Of a DNA stretch of 64,000 nucleotides, positions 53,398 to 64,000 are shown in pieces. Every line of letters begins with the position of its first letter. Position 1 is the first letter of the stretch. The DNA is from Tetranychus cinnabarinus (lineage: Eukaryota; Arthropoda; Arachnida; Trombidiformes; Tetranychidae): NCBI GenBank assembly GCA_022266195.1, contig WHVY01000007.1:1674001-1738000 (forward strand), written 5' to 3'. The notes below the pieces were generated by a model. That model made no database searches and was not told where the DNA came from. It saw only the letters and a list, made by a program, of their open reading frames with translations. The position numbers and the translations under genes are program-made.

Positions 53398-54062
53398 ATC
53401 GAGTAAGTATACGAAACTCATCGCTAAACGGCAAGATCAACTGCATGCAGTCATTCTCCGTCTCGAATTAAACTGTATAGCAATATGTTTAGGTGATTGT
53501 TTCAAAAGGTAACGAAAAAAGACGTAAAACTTCTTCATTTGCAATTTTCTTGTATAGTAATAATGCAAAATAGCCAGTAAATGAGCTTTAAACACAAGTT
53601 TTACCTTTACGAATGGGAGAAAAATTATTAATAGAATAGTTTGTAGTCAGTTCGATCAAATTACAAAGTTCATTGTGAATTGCATAGAGCAATATTCCTT
53701 CTCGGGTTGTACTGACAATCGCTAACGGATCAAACGATCTGCTTTAAAAGCACAATAATGATTAAAGAAAGTTGTTGTCTATCATTTTTAACATTGAGAC
53801 AAAGCTAATTAGTTTGTACTAAAATGATCTTGTAGATTTGAATAGTATTGTAGATGAAGTTTTCGTTGTAAACTATGATTCTAATTATGATTAATCAGTT
53901 TTGGCTTGCAATCAAATCGTTGTATAAACATTGTAAACCACACAAATAGCTACATTTTGTTATAATTCAAGGCAACCTTTATGATTCATTTGATAGCAAT
54001 TTAAGGTTGACATTAGTTCAGTCATTAAGTTACCTCATTACTTTGTAATTTCAAGTATTTTC
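53398..54062 (-). repeat. Right arm of the large inverted repeat
   Basis: Partner of 49307-50075. It ends at the complement of AAATACTTGAAATTAC; similarity stops sharply at about 54062/49307. No clear target duplication was found next to the ends. Confidence 0.75.
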
Positions 54063-57000
54063 ACCACAAATCATCCTAAAAACAGTCCAATTTCAACAAG
54101 TTGTTAACACCTAAATATGTGACATAATATTATGGGTTCGAACAAACAAAATGCCTCAAGTTCATCAACAACCAAATAAATCAATATGAACCTGAACAGT
54201 AATTAGTTTAAAACATCAATCTTTACTCGAATCGTTGATGATATAACTTGGCATAATAAGCATTTAGGTTACGTTGTGAAGTAAAAAGTGAAAACTTGAG
54301 CTTCTAAGTTACAGAATTGAGTGAAACATGGAAACAAGAAAAATGGGTTAACCAGGGTTAAAAGGTCTTGAATGGTTTGTTTGTGTAAAAATGTACGCTT
54401 TATGCCAAAACTGTTTTCATCATTACACTGTTTTATGCACAAACTGGAAACTGTTTGTGATATTTTGAATGCCATTTAGATATTATTAATATATTGAAAT
54501 TGGCATAGATTTGGAATCGATTGTAACACTTGCCGGTTTCATGGTAATCACTTTACTGAGAAACATTTCACTTTTCCCTCAACATGGATGTAATCATGAA
54601 AATCACATGTTGGTTTACATTTTGATTTCAACCCAATTTCGAACTCTTTTCTTTCTTTCTTCTTCTTCTTCTTCTTGGATGATACTTTCATTTTAAAGCT
54701 CTGATTATCATGATCATCATCAACAACAATCAAATGTAAATCTTAATGACAAGTTGGCAAAGTTAACCAAAAATTTATTCCAATCGTTGAGTTTCTTCAA
54801 AGCTTTTCCATTTGAGAAATGATTCTTGTTTAAAGACATCAAATGCAATGGTTCAATGTTTCAATCAAAGTTACATTGAAAATGTAAAGTGCAACCTTCA
54901 ACTGCATAACCACAAATAACTTTAAACTTCATTCAAATTTCAATTCATTTGTCGACAAGTTCCTGAGCAGACATCACTTTGCTTCAACCTGGTGATTTTT
55001 TTCATCTTTTAAACGAATCAATCTTCGATCAAATTTCTAAGCATCAATGAAGTCAGTTCCATCATCTAACTGAGAAATGGCTTTACTCGAACTTGGTTTA
55101 ATTGAAATCGAGTCGAAACAAGTTCGTCATTGTTTAAGAACGAATTAATTTTTTTATTCCATTTCACTTCCCTGATCTTCTTAACCCAAATCAAAAGATC
55201 AAAAGATATTGAAAACTAAACATTGCTCATTCAATGTACATCAACCGATTATTGGATGTGGAGTATTAGGTTGCTGCATAAAAGTTGACAGATGAAAGAA
55301 CCATTCAAATGACAATCTCGAGCTCATTAGAAAAGCTTAATTGATCGAATTCACACAATCGATCGATTCTATCCTGAAACATGAACTGTGAAGCTTTTGA
55401 TTCACAAGTTGGAGTAAAGTTTAACTTTTAATATCTCTAAAAGATCTGATGTCTTTAGGCTTAAGAGTGTATTTTGAGACAAACCTTTGAACAGTTTATT
55501 TAAAATCGAATCAAGATGAAACCTCTTAAATAGCGACTGTTCGTTGGTCCAGGGATTCGATCAAATTCTGCACAAAATTCCATAGATCGAACTGTCTCAT
55601 TTCATGTTACAATGTTAATATAATTCCAATGAAAGTTTGCCAGAAAAGACTAAACTAGCGATTTGCTGTTCATAAGGTTCACAAGAAATGACCTGCAATG
55701 TATAATTTTCCTTCTCAACTTTGACCATTTTCTGACTCTTGAAACTCTTGAACCTGAACAAATTATTGAATCACTTGAAGTAATCTGATCTCTAAACATA
55801 TGATTAACCTTTTTTCCGAGTTTACTCCGGTTCTAGGTCAGATTGTAGTGAAACTAGGAAACCTTCAATCGTCCAAGTTTTGACTAGTGACTAAACCTGA
55901 AACAAACTTTTCCGATCTTCAAATGTATCAATTTACACAATTTTGATCCTGCAACTGTCTACTAACAAGTTGACTTAAATGTTTAACCGACAATTGAATA
56001 TGCAAAGATAACAATTATTGAATTATTTTGCATAATTTAAACTCATAACTTTCGTAAAGTGACATTTGATTCTAACTGTTGAAACAAATCATAATTGTTG
56101 TTGATCACTTGAAACTTGATCAACTTGAAAGACTCAAATTTTACCAGAAAATTGCAACAAACTTCATTTCATTATTTAATTTTCTTTGGATTGATATAAA
56201 TGATCAAAAGGATAACAATTGAATTGAAATTGAAATTGAGATTTTATTTTAAAAATTTTGGAAACTTTGGAAACATTGAAACAGCATTTAAGGTTAAGTT
56301 GATTCAATTAACAAATACAATGAATCAATGGAAAAGGAAAGTTCCAAGAACTCTGTAATGATTGATTAAATGTTAAGATAAAGATGACATTAAGACAATG
56401 ATATATACTTTGATTTTTGGGCTGAAAACTGGTTAAAGCGACATTTAATTTAATCTTATTTTCTGTAGCAAAACCAAACTAAGGTCAAACTCCTTATCAT
56501 CACTCAAACTTAATTAACGTTAACCTCTTCACTTCATCCTTGTAACCTTTATCTTCATCCTGATCATCTTTTACGCCATCTTTTATCCTCATCTTCCTGT
56601 GAGAACATGATCTTTTCCTAGTTTTTTGCTCAACTCTTCTCGACAATTTGCTTCTGGCATTCAATAATATTCATCCAAATGATAGGTTTCCAGGCTAATC
56701 TTTGTCCAATGAGAATTGAAATTGATCTTTCTCTTCATCATCTCTCATCAGGAAATAATATCACCACAGGATCTAAAGGACAATCTTACTGGGAGGTAAA
56801 GAGGCAGGATGAAGGTTGAAGGAAGGCAAAGAGATTACAAGTAAAATGGATTCATTGATCTCTGGGAGGAGATTTTTTTTCTTTCCTTATTTGTATCATC
56901 ATCATCTCCAGGATCTTTATCTGCTTCATTATCATCATTATCAACATATAAATTGGGATAATTCACTAATAAACAATGAATCGTTCATGGCTTGGTTAAT

Positions 57001-60000
57001 GGATTGATAATGTTTAGACTTTTTTTTCATCGTTTATCCAAACAGTTTTGTTTCCTTTTCAATGACTTATCATTAAAATGATTGAATGGCAACACTTGGT
57101 CTTACGGTGATGATGAGGACTGATTTTGAGGACTTATCAGAATCCAAAGCGATACTAAGTAGACCTGCAAATATCAGATTACAATTGAGGTTGAAAGTTT
57201 CAAGAGTTTCATAAAATTGAATGGAGGTTAAATCTAAATAAACAATTTACTTTTTATTGAATATCTTTCAATTCTGTTTTCAAACCCAAATTTAAAACCA
57301 AATTTTAGCATTGAATAGTCACATTTTGAAAATTCATTTTTTGTGGTTCCACTTTTGTCCAAAAATTTGCTCTTTCCTCGCTTTCATGACTGAGAAAAGA
57401 TACATTTTAGCAAAGTCCGAAAGCCATTACATTTTAACGGCAAGTCAACGTCTCATTTACCAGTTATCAATCTGGTTCAACTTCTGGTTTTTTTATCGAC
57501 TTAGCTATTGATTGTTTCAATTGTTATCCAACAAATTGCTTGTTAACCAATCAACTGAACAATATTTTCAGATAATTTCCATTAAAATAATAATGTGATC
57601 TATTAATTGTGTATTAAAGGTTAAGAAAATCTGATTGCTTGAGAAAAAGGTAAAGGCTGTAAATTGAAGCTGTTTATTATGGAACTTTATCTCTTGTTTA
57701 GTGTTTTTTTATCATGGATAATTTACTGTATTTTAATTAACCTTTTAATGCTCTAATCAACATGTTTAACTTGCTTATTATCAATTTATTATGTTGGTTA
57801 ATTGTTGAGTTGATTTAAAATTAGCGCCAGTAAATGTATAATCATGTGATTTGTTTATCCAAAGTGTAACATGTGTTATTGGGTTGCTGCCAACTGCTCG
57901 TTATAATTTAATGTTGGCAAATTATTTTATCAAATTGTGTTTTCCCTTTTGCTGCTTTATAAATAACATTATTGTTGATTCAATTTAAAATCATCATCAA
58001 CATTATTCTTGTTATTATTGTTTTCTATTCTTTTTCTGTTATTCTCTTATTTTTTTCAAATGATCATCTATTGCTGTTTAACCAACGTCAGTTTTTCCTA
58101 TCAAAAGATATTATAAGTAAACATTGTTAACAATCTTTGATAACAACAATTTGGTCTTATTGTAACCTTTGGGCATTATCAGGATGACATTGAATCTTAC
58201 TCAATCATCTGATCACTATTATTTAATCGAAACGTATTTCTATACACACACACACATAATAAACAATTGAAACATTGTGTTGTGTTGCTTTTGTGTTGAA
58301 TAAATTGAAGAGGAAGAAAAGATATTGGCTTCAAATTGGTGTTTATTTGGCCTTTTTTTTATTATCGCTCTTGTTTATTCATTTATTTTTCACACTTTGA
58401 CCTAACAATTGGGAATTTATAGTTTACAAGTGCAGGTTGAAAGGTTTTCTCATCGCAGGTCAATCAGGGTTTTCATTATTGATTACGAGTTGAGTTTGGT
58501 TGAAAGTATTTTCAGTATACTTTTGTTGGAGCTGTTGATAGTTTCATTATGATAATATTGATGATGATTGAAAGTGAACCATCATAAGGATCATCATCTT
58601 AAACTAGATCTACCTTCTTAAGTCACTTTACTTCAATTTGATCCTTGATTTATACAGTTTACTGTAAATACTCTAAATAATTCATCTTGAATGTTTCTTT
58701 TATTCATGAGGTTTGGGTCAAACATAAGGAATTGGTCAGTCAACAGATGCACTCTTTTGCCTTAAACAGAAGCAATCAACATTTTAGCCGAAAAATAAAA
58801 ACATTTACCAATAAAACAACAAAAAATGATAATTTTCAACTAAACCCTTGGCAAGTTGATTGATTTACATTGAATAAACGTTGAAATTTAACATTGGCGC
58901 TAAAAAAGATAGTGATGTCAGCTATTTTTTTCAACCAATGACTTTGAAATATAAAACCGTTAGATAAGTTAAAGACAATGCTTCTTCAATTTTAAGATTT
59001 AAACTTTATTTCTTGTGTTAATTAAAAGTGAAACCTACAAAAATGTTAATTACAACAACAGTTTCAACTCTTCGGGTGAAATTAAAGCCAAAAATGGTGG
59101 CAATGATATTGATGGAACATTGGATTCACGCCAAACCGTTAAATTTTGAATCTCTTTAACAATAAGAAATTGTAATTCATTGGTCATGGATCGCTTGGTA
59201 AGGTTAATTGCTTCAAAGTAGGGATTAATTTTTCTTAATCAAATGCTGATTATGAGTGAAAGAAAATCTATGTTTAACTTAAAGTATCTATGTTTTAGTG
59301 CCATTCCATGGAGAGCGTTGCTCTATTTTTTCACTGTGTATCTAGCTGGAGCGTGGATTACATGTTTAAATGTTTTGATTTGTGGAAGGACCAAAGATTT
59401 GTTGACTGACTATATTTTCCATGTGGGTATGGCAAGGAACATGGTATAGTTACATGATAATTTCAACGATTTACCAGAAAAGAGAAACATTTTGTGTCCA
59501 TCTTAACGATAACATCTATTGTAAATTTTTTTGCTCGACCAGATCTTGCAATCCTAAAGAGGTTCAATCTTTTTTTTAAAAAATAGATAATTTTTATTTC
59601 TCTTCCTTTGTCATCATCTTTAAACATGATGAAAATAAAAGAGAACAAAATTATTCACTTTTTTTCTTTCTTGTATCTAGAAAGCAACAAAAGTTGACAG
59701 TCAAAATGGATACAAAATGCTTTGGTCTACTGCCAACATCATATTACATGTGTCTACGATTCATGGAATAATTTATATTTTTTGGAATCTTATTTCTCGA
59801 TTACCGTAACAATAACTAAATGAACCACTTGATAACTGAATTTCTGGAAGGATTCACAGTTTCAAAATATTGGATGATAGTTGAAAGAGAAGAGCAAAGT
59901 TAGCTCTCTTAGCAAAGTATATTTTATTTGGTAAAATTAATTTGCCTTCAATTTACTTTATCCATCTAATTATAATCATTATTATAATAGTTTTGGTGAT

Positions 60001-63000
60001 TATTACGAGGATGACAAAGGAGATGAAGAAGAGGATAAACTGAATAATTGAAATTGAAGTGCTAAATTATTGAATTGAACGCGTTCTTTGCCACTTTGGA
60101 TCACTTACCCTTTTTTTGAATCCTCTTTTGTTATCACCATTGTTGAAGCATATTCAAATTAATACTGCCTGTTATTTAGCCTCACTCAAATGGTTAATTC
60201 TATCTTCCTCTTCATCTCTTTCTCACCATCCTCATCACCATCTACCTGCCTTTATCTATTATCTTTGTTTACTTTCTTCTACTCCACTTGAATCCTCCAA
60301 TTGATCCAGATGATTACTATTGCTTGATAGCAAATGAAAAAAAGTTACCCAACCAATTGTAGTCATTAACATCTTAATTTATTCTAATTAATGTACTCTA
60401 TTCCAATTTCATATTAACCAATAATTACTTCAATTTCCACCTTTTTCTTGCAGTTACCACTTTGCGATTCAAGTAAACAATACGATCAGACGAACAAGAC
60501 TGGATTGAATTCAATGACAAACGTTCACCAGGCCAATTGATTTTTACCCTTCTTGGATTTCCTTGGCCGTTCTTTTCAAAGTACATTCAACTTTACATGG
60601 AAATCCATTGAACTATCTAATATCCTTCGTTTTTTCTTCATTTTACTTTGAATTTGTTTCTCATTCTCTCATATTCTATTTATTTTGGGTTTATCATCTT
60701 CATGAGATGAGGAAACATGAAGGGAAAATAATAAGAGTGTTCAATGTTTCCACAGTTTTTGTTTCACCAAATCAATCCATGGGATTGGAAAAGTAAAGCA
60801 ACGAGAAAGGAAACAAATCGTAACATTGCAAACAATCAAAAAACTTTATCGTCAAGATTGAAAGATGAAGACGAGTGAGAAAGATGTAAGATGATAAAGT
60901 AACCCAAAAATACAGAGGCAAAGAAACAATTGGTCGATACTTTGGTTCCCAATTGGGTCCCCATTTTGTGTTTAAAGATGAAGAGAGGAAAAAAAAGGAA
61001 AAGGAAGAAAGATTTAACCCCTTTTCTGTCTGTCTTTTTCTCTCTCCTTTTGTCCCTTCAACTCACACTTTTCAACTCTTTCAGCTTTACTTCATTAACG
61101 TTCAGTGTACTTCTGCAAACGATTCAATTCCTTGTCTCTCTGTGTTACCTTATTTATATACTCTTATTTCTTGAATCAAATCTTTTCCTTCTCTTCACTT
61201 TTTGTTCTTCTTCTTCTTCATCTTCTCCTAGTTTCATGTTATTCTTTATGATAAGAATTGTCAGTCAACTAACAAACATGGAAAATGCCTTTTTTATTGA
61301 ACAAAATAAGATATAGTTATTTCGAGTTTTTTTTCAACCTTTATTATATGAAAGGTGAAAAGAATGAGAAGGAAAAAGTGAAAGAGAAAGAAACAGATTG
61401 ATGAAGACAGAACTGATAGATAGAAAGATAAATATACCTGAAATTGAAGTTAGTCTACAAAATTTTCATCTTTTATTTTCTCTCTTTATCTTTTATCTTT
61501 TCCTTTATCATCTTCATCTTGATCATCGTCTTCATCTTCTTCTCTCCTGACAATTCTTCAATTTATTACCAAAATCATTGAAGCAACTCTTAAATTCCTC
61601 CAAGCAAAATAATGTTCAGTTATTTTTGTTTCTTCCTCTCCCTTTCTCATCCACTTTATCCTTACCTCTTTATCATCTTTAAATCTTCCCCTTTCATTCA
61701 CCATCTTCATCAAGACGATGATAATTTTTTCAACCTTCCCATGAAATATCAGAATTATATTATTTCCATTTCACCTTATAGTGCATATTTAAATATCAAT
61801 TGAAGACAATCTGGTTAACTCGACAATCAACCCTGAAATGTTGGAAACAAATGAACCAAAAGTAGCTACATTTAGACAATCAAATAACCATTGTCGTATT
61901 GCATTTAAATCAACCAGCTAATTTTGACGTTGAAAACAATTTGAATCAAGTAAATTCATCTAAATTGATCAACCAAAGAGAAACATGTAAAACATTTACA
62001 ATGGTTAATTGTTTGATTAATTTTGATTCCTTTTTCCTTCTATTATCACCAATTTTCACTTTCCAAATTGATTTAGTCAAAATTTTGATCCATTTTAGGG
62101 CAACATTCAAGTTGATTGTAGTTATTCATGATTGATAAGTTAACCAAGTTTGATTGCTGCAAATGTTACAAAAGGTTAATCGTCTATCTAATGGTTAAAT
62201 GTCAATGGTAAAGGTTAAACATTAGACTTGTAAAGAGAGTGAAACCTCTTTAGGTTGATGGTAAACTTGTGAAAATGTTAACCAAAAAGGTTAAATCATT
62301 TCTTCTTTTTTTCAACACATTATCATCATCATCACCATAACCATCAGAATATGATTCAATGTATTAGCTGTGAATCAATTTGAAAATTGTTACTCAAGTG
62401 CTTAAAGCAAAACATTTAGAGAAAAACAAAAAAACATTTTTTGATTCACATTTATATTATTATTATCATTTCTTTTCCTCCCGAATCAATGTTGATTCAA
62501 TGTTTCACCAACTTTTAACTCTTTTTTTCTCTTCTCTTTCTTTCAGATATTTCTTCAGCTAATATCATCATCTCAACTCATTGGGAAAGGCTTGTTGTGA
62601 ACAAAAAAGATATCAAAGACGTCACAAGGAAACAAAAAAGGAAAGATGGCAAAGAAGAAGAAGAAGAAGAAGATAAATAAGAATGAGAATCGACTGGAAG
62701 TAAAATCAAGGGAATGATAAGATACAATCTGTTGTAAAAGTGAAAAAGTAGCTGAGTTCAGTAGATATTTTGACGAACCATGTAAGCAACAAAAAAACGG
62801 GTTCAAGTGATTTTTTATTAGCATAATGGGCTTCCCCTTTATATCATCATTTTCCCTTCTTCCATCTTGTTCAAGATGATGATGAGGATGAGGATATTTT
62901 TTCCTCTCTTGTCTCTCTGCTGTGTTGATCTCAATTGAATTACCCATTGGAACTGAAAGCATCTAAAGAGTAAGAAAATAGCATCTGAGGAAGAAGATGA

Positions 63001-64000
63001 GAAAAAGTAAGATGAAGAAAAGCTTATTATCTTAAATCTTTATCCTTATCATGAGAAGTTATTCAGCTTGTGCAGGTAAAGAAAGATGATGATAATGATA
63101 AAGATGGAATGAAGTTAAAATGCAAAATAAGATACAATTGTATGTATTTAGTCTATGATTTTTGATGAGAAACAAACAAACTTTGTATATCAATATTTGT
63201 ATAAATTAATAGCTTGATGTACATTAGAGTTTCATTTGTCCATTAAAATGTTCAATTCTGGAAACTTTGCGATCCAGAATTGGAACAAGGATGATGAGAT
63301 AAACAAAATTATGTCTTATGGTAATGATGAAATGAACAATATCAATGATCATAATTTTGATTCTCAAAGTGGTAAACTTTGATTTGTAACCCATTTTTGT
63401 TGTTGTTGTTGCTTCTACTTTTACCGTGATTCAATTTAAATTGAATTGTAATTCATTTTGAAAGGGAAAAGTAACAAAATGAATTGAAAGTAAAATTTAA
63501 TGTTTGAAAGGCAAAGAGATTTAAATTTGATTCAATTGTATATTCTAGATGTAATATCAGAATAAAATTTAGTTTCAAATGAAATCTCTACTTTTTTATT
63601 TCTTCCACTGAATCTTGTTTCACTTACATTTTTGCATTCCTTTGCAGCAACCAAGGAAAAAAAAGAACAAGTTCAGCTGAATCAGTAAATTATTCAAACT
63701 GGCAAAATAATTAGCATTACATTTGATGTTGCCTCACCAATGGTTCAATCGATCACAAAATTGGATACAAATTAGTCAGTTTGATTGATGAAAACGCTGC
63801 AATTGATGAATTTACACTAAACTGTTAAATTGAAATGGAAAGCACAAGAAAGCCAGTTGTCCAGCAAAGGATCAAGACTCAACCGATTTAAACAACTCAA
63901 TCAGAGATTCCGATTCCCTTCCAAACATCAACACTTGCAGCTAATTGTGCCATCTTATTGGATCCGATGTGGTCAACAAAAGTCGACAGAATCGGAATAT
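54063..64000. other. AT-rich region without recognisable genes
   Basis: Nothing assignable. Microsatellites include (AC)n at 58244-58255 and (AAG)n at 62651-62674. The area 59005-59810 has two short protein-like frames, one of them followed by a minus-strand AATAAA, but no family match (see the rejected list). Confidence 0.45.

Noticed and set aside
59005..59810. Minus-strand 62-residue open frame (stop 59050-59052, AATAAA 40 nt downstream) and plus-strand hydrophobic frames at 59243-59449 and 59683-59810 resembling pieces of a membrane receptor
   Set aside because: Protein-like in composition, but short, on conflicting strands and matching no family I recognise. Frames of this length are expected by chance in so much AT-rich DNA.

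Overview
This is AT-rich animal nuclear DNA, very probably from an arthropod and plausibly a mite. It carries spliced genes with GT/AG introns, a glutamate-gated chloride channel (a protostome receptor family), long low-complexity introns and a metazoan-type Polinton. The species cannot be fixed from the sequence alone; the mite suggestion is inference.

Layout. Bases 1-1270 (+) are the 3' end of a Pro/Ser-rich protein gene that begins outside the window. It converges on a complete two-exon MAT1 gene (2262-3340, -), the RING subunit of the CDK-activating kinase/TFIIH. Behind MAT1, on the same strand, lies a glutamate-gated chloride channel (GluCl) gene. Six exons were rebuilt with compatible splice phases (4301-4528, 5351-5817, 14161-14295, 17798-18104, 20058-20125, 21081-21193); the exon(s) for the signal peptide and extreme N-terminus were not found. 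Its 8.3-kb intron holds a Tc1/mariner-like MITE (6451-6754) and a purine-biased tandem-repeat block (about 6.9-11.9 kb). That block creates long spurious open frames on the minus strand.

The main feature is a complete 13,293-bp Polinton/Maverick at 27740-41032. It has 5'-AGT...ACT-3' termini, inverted repeats of about 150 bp and a perfect 6-bp target duplication (AATCAT). All of its genes look open. Rightward it encodes a small membrane protein, a TATA-binding-protein-like protein, a possible PC4/SUB1-like protein, a conserved-looking unknown, the packaging ATPase, a pX-like core protein, an unknown, a chromodomain integrase, a penton-like minor capsid protein, a pVI-like protein, the double-jelly-roll major capsid protein and an adenain-like protease. 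The protein-primed DNA polymerase B runs leftward from the other end. Together these cover a virion shell, DNA packaging, maturation, replication and integration.

The unexpected part is the left end: the TBP-like gene, the PC4-like gene and a set of TATA-like boxes, three of which contain the stop codon of the gene before them. This suggests the element brings its own promoter-recognition factors to host RNA polymerase II.

The remaining 41-64 kb is AT-rich sequence without recognisable genes. It contains a diverged inverted-repeat pair (about 49.3-50.1 kb and 53.4-54.1 kb) and many microsatellites. It could be intergenic or a giant GluCl 5' intron.
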